Of a DNA stretch of 64,000 nucleotides, positions 29,584 to 38,042 are shown piece after piece. Below the pieces are notes generated by a model that was given only the letters and a program-made list of their open reading frames with translations, was not told where the DNA came from and searched no databases. The stretch's first letter is position 1. Each line of letters starts with the position of its first letter. Source of the DNA: Bosea sp. RAC05 (GTDB taxonomy: Bacteria; Pseudomonadota; Alphaproteobacteria; Rhizobiales; Beijerinckiaceae); NCBI RefSeq assembly GCF_001713455.1, contig NZ_CP016464.1:176001-240000 (forward strand), read 5' to 3'. A program made the position numbers and the translations under genes.

Positions 29584-29994
29584 CTAGGCGATGCGGAAGG
29601 TCGGAAGCGGATAGCGCGCCGCCTCCGGCAATGGCAGCGTCTCGACCTTTGCCTTGCTCTTCACGGCAGCCGGATCTGCCGTGATCACGCGTCCAAGCAG
29701 GCTCGCCCCCTCTTCGAGTGCGATCTCAGCCAGGATGATCGGCACCTCCTCGTTGAAAGAGGGGTGGTTGGGGCGGGTAATCAGCGAGAAGGACACGATC
29801 TCGCCGCGCCCGGAGGCTTCTGTCCAGATCAGGTCCGTGGAGCCAGTATAGGGACAGATCGGGCGCGGATAGAAGAAGGCCGGCCCGCCTTCGCGGCTGC
29901 GCTGCAGGAGAAGTTTGCCTTCGCGCCATCCGGCCAGGAAGGCCGCGTTGTCCTCATCCTCGAAGGGCTGCGGATAGTCGGGTTTCTCGATCAC
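29584..29994 (-). CDS. OB-fold (DUF35) protein with lost zinc ligands, thiolase partner
   Basis: 136 residues. It aligns with Zn-ribbon/OB-fold proteins that accompany SCP2-type thiolases and acyl-CoA hydratases (ChsH2/DUF35). The normal CxxC...CxxC rubredoxin-like knuckles read SREG and CPYT here, so three of four zinc ligands are missing. The OB half (GEIVSFSLITRPNHPSFNEE, PIILAEIALEEGASLLGRV) is intact. It overlaps the thiolase gene by four bases, as such partners often do, and probably forms a complex with that enzyme in the cytoplasm. Confidence 0.8.
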   Translation of the reverse strand: MIEKPDYPQPFEDEDNAAFLAGWREGKLLLQRSREGGPAFFYPRPICPYTGSTDLIWTEASGRGEIVSFSLITRPNHPSFNEEVPIILAEIALEEGASLLGRVITADPAAVKSKAKVETLPLPEAARYPLPTFRIA

Positions 29995-31142
29995 TGTACG
30001 GCCTCCATGATGATGCTGCTGGCCGAAAGGCCATGGCCGTAGCCGACCATGCCATACCCCGCCACGAGCCCGCGCCGGGCGTTGGCGACCTGGCGGCCGT
30101 CCGCCTCGCCACGCAATTGCCGGACGGCCTCAGTGACGCTGAGCAGGCCGCCCGCGATGCCGGCCTGGCCGCAGGAGAGCTGGCCGCCGCCGGTATTCAA
30201 GGGCAGGCTTCCGTCCCATGAAAAGCTGTTCTTCGCGAGGAAGGCGCTGACCTCGCCTTTCTTGCAGAAGCCGAGATCCTCGAGCTGGATCGCAACCATG
30301 ATCGGATAGTCGTCGTAGAGCTGCAGGAGATCCATGTCCTCCGGACCGTATCCAGCGATGTCGTAGAGCTTGCCAGCAAAGGTTTCCCAACCGCCCCGGA
30401 GCGGCGCGACCTCCATCGGCGGATGGTTGTGACGCTCGAAGCCGGAGAGGATCCTGACGCCCTTGCCGGGCGGGGCGCGGTCCAGGGTCGTGACCACCAC
30501 CGCCTCGGCGCCGGCACAAGGCAGCACGCAGTCATAGAGGCAGATCGGATCGGCGATGACGCGCGCATTCATGTAGTCGTCGATCGTCATCGGCCCTCGC
30601 AGCAGGGCGTGTTCGTTCTGCCGGGCGCTGCGGCGCTGGTCCACGGAAATCCTGCCGAGATCTTCCCGGCGCGTGCCATATGTCTCCGCATGCTTGCGCT
30701 GGATGATGCCGAACAGGCCGTTGGCGCCGCCAAATCCGGTCGGCGTGCCGTAATTGCGCAGGCCGCGGCTGAAATTGTCCATCAGCTTGAAATGCCCGCT
30801 GACATCGTAGTTGTCGCCGGCGATGCAGAGGACGGTGGTTGCCTGTCCGCTCTCGATCGCATGTTTGGCGTTGATGACGCTGGCGATCGGGCCAGCGCTG
30901 CCCGCCGTACCGAGATAGGCCCATGAGATCGAAAGGCCGAACTGCTCTGCCGTTGTCACGGTGTTGTCGGGCGGGAGCTCGAAGGACGAGATTGCTAGCC
31001 CGTCGACATCCTTAAAGGTCAGGCCGGCGGAATTCAGAGCGTTCCGCCCGGCCTCCGCCAAGAAGGAGAAAAGCGTGCGGCTGGTCCGCTTCTCATAGGC
31101 CGCGTGGCCGTAGCCAGCTATTCCGATACTGCTCGTCTTCAT
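29991..31142 (-). CDS. SCP2/lipid-transfer-type thiolase
   Basis: 383 residues. The thiolase fold is shown by IGIAGYGHAAYEKRTSRTLF, AYLGTAGSAGPIASVINAKH and the C-terminal NTGGGQLSCGQAGIAGGLLS with GYGMVGYGHGLSASSIIM. The usual His of the C-terminal motif is Gln here, so the chemistry may differ from classic thiolysis or condensation. SCP2-like thiolases cleave or handle acyl-CoA intermediates of steroid, terpene and branched-chain pathways. The start MKTSSIG has GAGGA just upstream; the frame extends further but without support. It is paired with the OB-fold protein that follows. Confidence 0.82.
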   Translation of the reverse strand: MKTSSIGIAGYGHAAYEKRTSRTLFSFLAEAGRNALNSAGLTFKDVDGLAISSFELPPDNTVTTAEQFGLSISWAYLGTAGSAGPIASVINAKHAIESGQATTVLCIAGDNYDVSGHFKLMDNFSRGLRNYGTPTGFGGANGLFGIIQRKHAETYGTRREDLGRISVDQRRSARQNEHALLRGPMTIDDYMNARVIADPICLYDCVLPCAGAEAVVVTTLDRAPPGKGVRILSGFERHNHPPMEVAPLRGGWETFAGKLYDIAGYGPEDMDLLQLYDDYPIMVAIQLEDLGFCKKGEVSAFLAKNSFSWDGSLPLNTGGGQLSCGQAGIAGGLLSVTEAVRQLRGEADGRQVANARRGLVAGYGMVGYGHGLSASSIIMEAVQ

Positions 31143-31153
31143 ATCGTCCTCGG

Positions 31154-32374
31154 TCAGATGATGTTGCCGCGCCGCAGCGCATCCAGTTCGCCCGCGGAGA
31201 GGCCGAGCCAACCGCCAAACACTTCGTCGTTGGCGGCTCCCGGGTCGCGGCCGGTCCAGCGGATCGTGCCGGGGGTTTCGCTCAGCTTGGGTACCGGAGC
31301 CGGCATACGGATCGGGCCCAATTGCTCATCGACCATCGTCCGGATTGCTTCGCGTGCCGCGACATGCGCATCGCCCAACACATCAGCGATGTCGTTGATC
31401 TTGCCGGCGACGACCTTTCTGGCGATCAGTTTGGCGAGCGCCTGTTCGGTCGTCTGCGTCACCATCCAGGCCGCGACTGCGCCGTCGATCGCGTCGCGAT
31501 GGGTCACCCGGTCCGCCATGGTGCCGAAACGCGGATCGGACTTCAGTTCGGGACGCTCCATCGCATCAACGAGGCCCTCATAGATCCGTTGCGACCCGCA
31601 ACTGATCGCGATCGCCCCGCCGTCGGCCGTCGCATAGACGTTGCGCGGCACGTCCTCTTCCATCTGGTTGCCGAGGAGCGGCTTCTTCTGGCCGGTCTGG
31701 TCGAAGCGCACCACGACGGATTCGATTATCCGCAGCAGCGGCTCGTACAGCGCCACATCGACGATCTGGCCCTTGCCGGTCTGTTCGCGTCGATGAATCG
31801 CCGCCATCGCTCCGAATGCACCGAAGATCCCGGCCAGGTAATCCCCCATCGGGAAGGCCGATACGGTGGGCCCCTTGTCTGCATGCCCGGTGAACGAGGC
31901 CAGGCCAGAGAACGCCTCGGCGATCGTGGCATAGCCGCCCTGATCCTTGTTCGGGCCGGTCTGGCCCCAGCCGCTGACGCGGACCCAGACGATACGCGGG
32001 AAGCGTTCGCTCAGCTCAAGCGGCGAGAGCCCCCAGCGCTCAAGCGTGCCGGGACGGAAATTCTCGATGACGATGTCGCTCTCGCCGATGAGCTTGAGGG
32101 CGAGATCGCGCGCCTCGGGCCGCGATATGTCGAGCGTCACGGCGTGCTTGTTGCGCGCCATGGTCTTCCACCACAGGGCCACGTCGTCCTTGTGCGGCGG
32201 CCATTCCCGCAAAGCGTCGGGCTTGCCGGGCTTCTCGACCTTGATAACGCGCGCGCCGAAGTCGCCCAGCATCGAGCCGACGAAGGGGCCCGCAAGCATC
32301 GAGCCCAGTTCAAGGACCTTGAGGTCGGATAGTGCGCCAGTTGGCGCCTGGGCAGAGTTTGTCGTTTGGGTCAT
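31154..32374 (-). CDS. CaiB/BaiF-type (class III) CoA transferase
   Basis: 406 residues, a full family length. Signatures: LKVLELGSMLAGPFVGSMLG, ARVIKVEKPGKPD, RNKHAVTLDI, ENFRPGTLERWGL and, late, WTGRDPGAANDEVFGGWLGL. In many members a catalytic Asp sits in the Y-D-x-x-x-Q-A segment; here the region reads GGYATIAEAFSGL with Ala, as in a subgroup of the family, so the catalytic residue is not obvious. It would move CoA from a donor acyl-CoA to an acid, activating the substrate for the thiolase step. The start at MTQTTNS is at the natural family N-terminus. Confidence 0.85.
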   Translation of the reverse strand: MTQTTNSAQAPTGALSDLKVLELGSMLAGPFVGSMLGDFGARVIKVEKPGKPDALREWPPHKDDVALWWKTMARNKHAVTLDISRPEARDLALKLIGESDIVIENFRPGTLERWGLSPLELSERFPRIVWVRVSGWGQTGPNKDQGGYATIAEAFSGLASFTGHADKGPTVSAFPMGDYLAGIFGAFGAMAAIHRREQTGKGQIVDVALYEPLLRIIESVVVRFDQTGQKKPLLGNQMEEDVPRNVYATADGGAIAISCGSQRIYEGLVDAMERPELKSDPRFGTMADRVTHRDAIDGAVAAWMVTQTTEQALAKLIARKVVAGKINDIADVLGDAHVAAREAIRTMVDEQLGPIRMPAPVPKLSETPGTIRWTGRDPGAANDEVFGGWLGLSAGELDALRRGNII

Positions 32375-32432
32375 GACGGGCCTGAGCGATCGTTGGAATG
32401 GGTTGACGTCAGCGTCGGGCAACGGCGCCGGT

Positions 32433-33242
32433 TTATTTTTGCGAGGCCGCCACGCGGTCGATGCCCACCATGACGTCGAGCAGCACGACGGCGACGATCG
32501 CGACATAGATCGTCGCGGCCGAGATCGCGGCGACCATCGGATCGATGGAGTATTGCACGTAGTTGAACAGCTTCACGGGGATCGGCATCAGCGCCGCCGT
32601 GGTGTTGAAAATGCTCAGTTCGACATTGATCCAGGAGATGATCAGCGCGAACAGAGCGCCTGCGACCAGGCCCGGCTTGATGATAGGCAGCGTCACCAAG
32701 AAGAAGGTGGAGAACCCCGAAGCGCCGAGGTCCAGCGCAGCCTCTTCGAGCGTCCTGTCGAAGCGCGCCAGTGAGGCGAGCACAGTTCGCAGGATGTAGG
32801 GCACGACGATCACGACATGGCCGACGAGCAGCGCCGTGTAGCTGCGTGCAAAGCCGAGGATGCTGGCATATTGCAGCAGCGCCGCGCCTATCACGATCGT
32901 CGGCAGGATGAGCGGGGCCAGAAAGATCGTGTTGACGATGCGCATGCCAGGCAGCGTGCTGCGCGTGATCGCCAGCGCCACGGGCACGCCGATGAGCACT
33001 GCGATGGCCGTCGAGGCGAAGGCGAGCGACGCGCTGAGGCCGATCGAGTCCAAATAGGAGGTGTCGGCAAGGAAGCGCTCATACCAGCGCAGCGTGAAGC
33101 CGACCGGAGGGAAGGTCAGATATTCGGTCTCGGTGAACGAGATGGCGACGATGATGATCAGCGGCAGCGCAAGGAAGGCGAGACCGGCCCAGACCAGCGT
33201 CACCAGCAGAAAGCGGCCGATGCGTTCCGAGAGCGTCATCAT
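32433..33242 (-). CDS. ABC transporter permease, PotC-like
   Basis: 269 residues with about six membrane helices and the EAA-type loop (EEAALDLGASGFSTFFLVTLP) that contacts the ATPase. This is the second permease of a spermidine/putrescine-type importer. It overlaps the preceding permease gene by four bases. The 58 bases between its stop and the CoA-transferase start hold no gene. The transported solute is not shown by the sequence; the catabolic genes around it suggest an organic acid or amine feeding this pathway. Confidence 0.88.
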   Translation of the reverse strand: MMTLSERIGRFLLVTLVWAGLAFLALPLIIIVAISFTETEYLTFPPVGFTLRWYERFLADTSYLDSIGLSASLAFASTAIAVLIGVPVALAITRSTLPGMRIVNTIFLAPLILPTIVIGAALLQYASILGFARSYTALLVGHVVIVVPYILRTVLASLARFDRTLEEAALDLGASGFSTFFLVTLPIIKPGLVAGALFALIISWINVELSIFNTTAALMPIPVKLFNYVQYSIDPMVAAISAATIYVAIVAVVLLDVMVGIDRVAASQK

Positions 33243-34093
33243 CCGTTCATTGCCTGGCGGCCGGAGGGCTGCCGCTCGATGAAGAGAAGGGAGAGCGCGA
33301 TCAAAACCAACGTCACCACGAGGAGCCCGACCGCGAGCGCAGCGCCGAAGTTGAAATCAAAGAGCGAGCCGTATTGCTCGAAGATCGACATCGCCATCAC
33401 CACGGTCCGACCACCGCTCATGATGCTGGGGACAACATAGGCGCTGACGGCCAGGGTGAAGACGATGAGCGATCCTGCAACGACACCGGGCAGGCTGAGT
33501 GGGAACGTGACCCTGGCGAAGGTTGCAAAGCGGCTTGCGCCAAGGTCAAGCGAGGCTTCAACCAGCGACCGGTCGATCGTCTGCAGCACGCCCGCGACCG
33601 TCAGCACCATAAAGGGCACGAGGATATAGGTCAGGCCGATGACGATGCTCAGCTCGGTGAAGAGGATCTGCACTGGCCGCTCGGTCAGTCCGAGCGTCAT
33701 CAGCGTCGTGTTCACCAGCCCCTGCCGCCCGAGCAGGATCATCCAGCCGAAGGAGCGCACGATGTTGCTCGTGAACAACGGCATGATGACGAGGATGTAG
33801 CAGAACCGCCGCGCCGCCCGGCTCTGTACAACGGCTACGATGTAATAGGCGATCGGGTACCCGATCAGGAACGACATCAGAGTTGCCAGGAGAGACAGCT
33901 TGAAGGTGACATAGAGGACATTCGGATAGTAGCTGTCGCCGAGGATGCGCGCGTAATTCGCTAGGCTCCAGGCGCCGGCCTTGTCCTGGAAGCTCGCTAT
34001 CACGACGACGCCAAACGGCACCAGGAAGAATGCGGCCATGAACGCGAGCGGAACGCCGATCAGCAGCGCAGCCCAGAAATTGCGGATCCTCAT
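33239..34093 (-). CDS. ABC transporter permease, PotB-like
   Basis: 284 residues, with six helices beginning near residue 10 and the EAA loop VEASLDLGASRFATFARVTFP before the fifth helix. It is the first permease of the importer, overlapping the ATPase gene upstream and the second permease downstream by four bases each. Together with the ATPase, the second permease and the divergently encoded binding protein it makes a complete PotABCD-type system. Confidence 0.88.
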   Translation of the reverse strand: MRIRNFWAALLIGVPLAFMAAFFLVPFGVVVIASFQDKAGAWSLANYARILGDSYYPNVLYVTFKLSLLATLMSFLIGYPIAYYIVAVVQSRAARRFCYILVIMPLFTSNIVRSFGWMILLGRQGLVNTTLMTLGLTERPVQILFTELSIVIGLTYILVPFMVLTVAGVLQTIDRSLVEASLDLGASRFATFARVTFPLSLPGVVAGSLIVFTLAVSAYVVPSIMSGGRTVVMAMSIFEQYGSLFDFNFGAALAVGLLVVTLVLIALSLLFIERQPSGRQAMNG

Positions 34094-35160
34094 CGGGTCA
34101 GGACCTGACCGCTGTCGCGATGCCAGGAGAGCGTGACCGCGTCGCCGGCCGCAAAGGAGGTCGCGCTGACCGTCGCGGTTTGTTGCGCCACGAACCCGAG
34201 CCCACCCGCCGTCACCGCATAGATGCGCAACGCATTGCCGACGAACACGACATCCGTCACCCTCGCCGTAACGGTGACGGCTCCGGCCGCGGTCGGGAGC
34301 GCCACTGCGCTGACCGTGACGGCCTCGGGTCGCAGCAGATAGGTCACCTGGGCCGCGACCGCTGCCTCGTGCGTAGCCGGCACCGACAGGCCGCCGCGCA
34401 GGTCGAGATCGCCGGTCGCTGCGACCTCCGCTTCGAACAGATTGGCATCGCCGATGAAGTCCGCGACATAGCGTTCGGCCGGGGCATGGTAGATCTCGCG
34501 TCCAGGCCCGATTTGCGCGATGCGGCCGGATTCCATCACGGCAATACGATCGGCCATGACCAGCGCTTCTTCCTGGTCATGCGTCACGAAGATGAAGGTG
34601 ATGCCGAGCCGCTGCTGAAGGGCCTTGAGTTCGATCTGCATCTGCTTGCGCAGCTTCAGGTCGAGCGCCCCGAGCGGCTCGTCGAGCAGAAGGACCTTGG
34701 GCTTGTTGGCGATCGCGCGCGCCAGCGCCACGCGCTGCTGCTGGCCCCCGGACAGCTGGGTCGGAAAGCGCTCCGCATAGGCGCTCATCCCAACTGTGGC
34801 CAGGCATTCCTCCACGATCGCACCCGCGGCGCGAGCGCTGGCGCCGGCCCGGCGCGGGCCGAATGCAACATTCTGAGCCACGGTGAGATGCGGGAACAGC
34901 GCATAGTTCTGGAAGACGGTGTTCACCGGCCGGCGGTTCGGCGGTAGGCGTTTCATCGAGCGTCCGTCGATCAGGATGTCCCCTTCACCAATCTCGACGA
35001 AGCCCGCGATCGAGCGCAGCAGAGTCGTCTTGCCGCACCCGCTAGGCCCTAGCAACGCCAGGAATTCGCCCTCCGCGACATCGAGCGAGATGTCGTTGAG
35101 CACCACCAGATCGCTGTAGCGTTTGGTGAGGTGTTCGACCCTGATGAAGCTGTTCGACAT
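34090..35160 (-). CDS. ABC transporter ATPase, PotA-like
   Basis: 356 residues. Walker [14 protein letters not shown]-loop [10 protein letters not shown], signature [14 protein letters not shown], Walker [13 protein letters not shown] and H-loop THDQEEAL are all present, followed by a C-terminal TOBE-like regulatory domain (about 270-356). It energises import through the two permeases encoded just downstream. The ATG at 35160 is preferred over an in-frame TTG twelve bases upstream. It follows the DUF4387 gene after 12 bases. Confidence 0.92.
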   Translation of the reverse strand: MSNSFIRVEHLTKRYSDLVVLNDISLDVAEGEFLALLGPSGCGKTTLLRSIAGFVEIGEGDILIDGRSMKRLPPNRRPVNTVFQNYALFPHLTVAQNVAFGPRRAGASARAAGAIVEECLATVGMSAYAERFPTQLSGGQQQRVALARAIANKPKVLLLDEPLGALDLKLRKQMQIELKALQQRLGITFIFVTHDQEEALVMADRIAVMESGRIAQIGPGREIYHAPAERYVADFIGDANLFEAEVAATGDLDLRGGLSVPATHEAAVAAQVTYLLRPEAVTVSAVALPTAAGAVTVTARVTDVVFVGNALRIYAVTAGGLGFVAQQTATVSATSFAAGDAVTLSWHRDSGQVLTR

Positions 35161-35172
35161 GCGTGCCGGCAA

Positions 35173-35496
35173 TCAGGCGATCGGAATCTGGATATTCATC
35201 AGCGGCACGTGCTGCTGGCAGCCATACATGTCGCCTTCGCCGGACGAGCCCTGGGCTCGCGGCCGCTTGATGGTGATCTTGATGGCGTTGGCCATGTCGA
35301 TCTCGAAAAAGGACGAGATCTCGGACACCGGCAGGCCATAGGCCTTGGCGACCGTTTGGGGCGTGATCGCTCCTGATGACCGGATCAGCTCGTAGTTCGC
35401 CTTCTCCTTGCACAGGATGTCGAAGGTGATCCGGAAGGGGCCGGCGTTCTTGCTGCGGACGATATCCGCGATCTCGCGCAGGGGACGGGCGGCCAT
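35173..35496 (-). CDS. DUF4387 protein
   Basis: 107 residues. The DUF4387 pattern is complete: LREIADIVRSKNAGPFRITFDILCKEKANY, followed by KAYGLPVSEISSFFEIDMAN and KITIKRPRAQGSSGEGDMYG. DUF4387 proteins are small cytoplasmic proteins that nearly always accompany, or are fused to, AtuA/DUF1446 proteins; a subunit role is likely but not established. The start lies one base after the AtuA stop, with GAGG in the end of that gene as its ribosome-binding site. Confidence 0.85.
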   Translation of the reverse strand: MAARPLREIADIVRSKNAGPFRITFDILCKEKANYELIRSSGAITPQTVAKAYGLPVSEISSFFEIDMANAIKITIKRPRAQGSSGEGDMYGCQQHVPLMNIQIPIA

Positions 35497-35497
35497 G

Positions 35498-36841
35498 TCA
35501 GAGCTCCTCGATGGTAACGGGGAAAAGTTCGGTCGGCGACGTGACCTTCATCAGGTGGTAGGCGCTGAACTCGTAGACAGGGCCGACATCGAGGTCCGAC
35601 GGCGAATAAGGGAAGGCGAGATTGCCTGAGGGGTTGATAATGCCCTCATAGTGATGGTGCAGCATCGCGCCGCTGATCTGGTGGCAAGCGGCGTGCGCCA
35701 GCTCCTGCGTCGCGGCCGTGACCTCGATCACCAGCCCGACCTCGCGCTGCGGACCGGATTCCCGTTCCAGCTCCTTCATGACACCGTCGCGACCATAGAC
35801 ATGGAACTGGATCGAAATGGGCAGGGGAGCGAAATACGCGTTCGCCCGCCCCTTGAGCTGATCGAGAATGCCGTCCAACGCGGCGATCGTGGTGGGGCAG
35901 CGGATGCCGGCGATCGAGATCGAGCGGTATCCCGCGACGCGGGCGCCTTCGAGTTTGACGTAATAATCCTCGGTTTCGGTCAACTTCGCGCCCCTGACGC
36001 GAACCTGGCGCTCGCCGAGCTGCTCGAACGAACATGCCGACAGGTCGATCTCGTGGCCGGGGCCGCCCTGCTTGAACGGATTTTCGCGTTCATAGAGCGA
36101 ATGCGCCGAAACCGATTTCACCGAGGCGCGCCGGTTAATGCTGCCGGGCTCGAGCACGAAGCTGTCCTCGTGAATCGTTCCAAGCATGACGTCCATGGCG
36201 AATGGCTCAGCCGAAAAGGCTCCGCATTCGAGGATCTTGCCCATATGGATCGCCAAAGCGGGATCGGCGCCTTTCCAGATCGGATAGGCGGCGATCACCG
36301 AATCGTCGCAGGCGCGCCCGGCGATGATGACGTCCGCCCCGGCGTCGAGCGCTGCGCAGATCGGCTCGTGCCCCATTTGGGCGACAAGGGTCACGGTCTC
36401 GTCGAGAGCCTCTTGCGTCAGCGCGTAGCCGGCTTCGAAATCGATGATCTCGCCGCTGGCGACTGCGCGTTTCGCCCGCTCGATCGGAATGTCGGAGCGG
36501 ATCGTGGCAAGCTTCAATGACAGTCCGTTTTCGCGGGCGATCTCGCGGACGAGCGCGGCGGTACGGTCGACCTGAACGCCTGATCCGGCGCCGCCGACGC
36601 TGCCGACGATGACGGGAATGCCCGCGTGCCGGCCGGCACGGATCAGGGACGTCAGCTCTCGCCTGATGCTGACGTCGGAGACCAGCGGCTTGCCGGAGCC
36701 AAGATAATGCGGGCCGGGATCGGTCGAGCCGGCATCGACGGCGATGACCGCCGGATTCAGCGACATGCCGCGCGCCAGTGCTTCGTCGCCGAAGCCATAT
36801 CCCAGCGTCCCAGTCGGCGTGAGTACGGTAATGGCAGTCAT
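35498..36841 (-). CDS. AtuA/DUF1446 family protein (acyclic terpene utilisation family)
   Basis: 447 residues. Family signatures: GYGFGDEALARGM, AVDAGSTDPGPHYLGSGKP, SVGGAGSGVQVDRTAALVRE, ALDAGADVIIAGRACDDSV and the later GQ-VRVRG and AGYRSISIAGIRCP segments. AtuA is needed for citronellol/geraniol use in Pseudomonas, but most family members act in uncharacterised pathways. It is first in the ten-gene operon. The start MTAITVL has GAGG five bases upstream. A LysR-type box lies about 125 bp before the start, so the LysR protein encoded next door probably activates the operon. Confidence 0.85.
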   Translation of the reverse strand: MTAITVLTPTGTLGYGFGDEALARGMSLNPAVIAVDAGSTDPGPHYLGSGKPLVSDVSIRRELTSLIRAGRHAGIPVIVGSVGGAGSGVQVDRTAALVREIARENGLSLKLATIRSDIPIERAKRAVASGEIIDFEAGYALTQEALDETVTLVAQMGHEPICAALDAGADVIIAGRACDDSVIAAYPIWKGADPALAIHMGKILECGAFSAEPFAMDVMLGTIHEDSFVLEPGSINRRASVKSVSAHSLYERENPFKQGGPGHEIDLSACSFEQLGERQVRVRGAKLTETEDYYVKLEGARVAGYRSISIAGIRCPTTIAALDGILDQLKGRANAYFAPLPISIQFHVYGRDGVMKELERESGPQREVGLVIEVTAATQELAHAACHQISGAMLHHHYEGIINPSGNLAFPYSPSDLDVGPVYEFSAYHLMKVTSPTELFPVTIEEL

Positions 36842-36965
36842 CTGAGCCTCGTTCGACGGGCCGCCGATTCTGGAAATGCGCCAGCGCCGCGCCGTGTGTT
36901 GGTTATGCCCGGCCATTGAGGCCGCGACCCGCTGCCAGGGTCAAATCGCTTGTTCGGCGTCAGCC

Positions 36966-36980
36966 ATAACCGGCGGATAT
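36966..36980. promoter_or_regulatory. LysR-type box upstream of the AtuA operon
   Basis: ATAACCGGCGGATAT contains T-N11-A (T 36967, A 36979) and closely matches ATAGCCGGAGGTTAT at 37935. Shared positions are ATAxCCGGxGGxTAT. The spacing to the AtuA start (about 125 bp) suits an activator site. Confidence 0.5.
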
Positions 36981-37015
36981 GTGTGAGCGCCTTCGCGCCA
37001 AAGGCGATGCCGCGC

Positions 37016-37936
37016 TTACGGCTCGTCCCCGATCGATCTCGCCATTTCGGCTAGCTTTGCGGCGAGCTGCAGGCGGACATGGTCGATCAACGCCTGCGTG
37101 GCGAGCGAGGGCTTCCTGAAGCTTGGCGTCAGGACCCAGATGTTGAAATCGACCACCGGGCGGAATGGACGCACGATCAGTTGGTCCCTGCCGAAGCCCT
37201 CAGTGCTCAACGGATCGACGATGGAAACGCCGACACCGCTTGAGACGAAGGAGCAGCAGGCTTCCGTCAGCTGCACCTTGATGACGATGTTGCGCTCCGA
37301 TCCGCTCTCGACGAAGACTTGGTCGATCTGGAGCTGGGCGCGGTCTTCGTCGACCATGCCGACGAAGCGTGCATTGTGCAGGTCACCGGCATGAATGATC
37401 TCTTGCGCCGCCAGCGGGTGATCCGGCGGCAGGACGCAGACGGCCCGCATCGAGCACAGCTTGTCGAAACGGACGCCGGGGCGATCGGGTGCGAACATGC
37501 CGAAGCCGACGTCGTGCCCCTGCGTCGCCATGGTCTCGACGAGGAGCCACGAGTTGCGGCTCGACATTTCGATGCGCAGGCCCGGCCGCGATTTTAGAAA
37601 TCCGCCGAGGATCGGCGGCAGCACACGCGACGCCAACGACGGATAGCAAACGACATTGACCTCACCATAGTCAAAATCCCTGATCGCGCGTGCGCGAGCC
37701 GAAACGGAATCGACGCCGAGAAAGACCCGCTTCACCTCCGAATGGAGCATCTGGCCTTCTGCGGTCGCAATCACGCCGTTCTTCTGCCGATGGAACAGCG
37801 CGAAGCCGCATCGCCGTTCCAGCAGGAAGATCAGCTTGCTAACGGCGGGCTGCGACAGGCCGAGCCTTTCGGCTGCCCTGGTGAAGCTGCCGAGCTCCAT
37901 GATCGCCTTAAAGGCTTCGAGTTGGCGGATATTCAT
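37016..37936 (-). CDS. LysR-family transcriptional regulator of the catabolic operon
   Basis: 306 residues. The N-terminal winged HTH (MNIRQLEAFKAIMELGSFTR, AAERLGLSQPAVSKLIFLLE, FALFHRQKNG) is followed by a LysR substrate-binding domain. It lies between the AtuA operon and the divergent binding-protein gene. A T-N11-A box overlaps its own start codon, and a near-identical one stands before the AtuA operon. This supports autoregulation and control of both units. The inducer is unknown, presumably the transported compound or a CoA derivative. Confidence 0.92.
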   Translation of the reverse strand: MNIRQLEAFKAIMELGSFTRAAERLGLSQPAVSKLIFLLERRCGFALFHRQKNGVIATAEGQMLHSEVKRVFLGVDSVSARARAIRDFDYGEVNVVCYPSLASRVLPPILGGFLKSRPGLRIEMSSRNSWLLVETMATQGHDVGFGMFAPDRPGVRFDKLCSMRAVCVLPPDHPLAAQEIIHAGDLHNARFVGMVDEDRAQLQIDQVFVESGSERNIVIKVQLTEACCSFVSSGVGVSIVDPLSTEGFGRDQLIVRPFRPVVDFNIWVLTPSFRKPSLATQALIDHVRLQLAAKLAEMARSIGDEP

Positions 37937-37949
37937 AGCCGGAGGTTAT
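37935..37949. promoter_or_regulatory. LysR-type box in the lysR/binding-protein intergenic region
   Basis: ATAGCCGGAGGTTAT with T-N11-A spacing (T 37936, A 37948), overlapping the LysR start codon and about 94 bp before the binding-protein ATG. It is nearly identical to the box at 36966. Confidence 0.5.
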
Positions 37950-38042
37950 CTCAGATGCCTTGATTTCAATTTGATGCTGCGCGCCCGGCGCGGCCTGATG
38001 CGTGGACCAGGGGAACGATGCCAAAATGGCGAAGGAGAAGCT

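Noticed and set aside
31154..32374. Inactive CoA transferase because the expected Asp is replaced
   Set aside because: A subgroup of the family carries the same segment with a small residue there, so loss of activity cannot be claimed without alignment.
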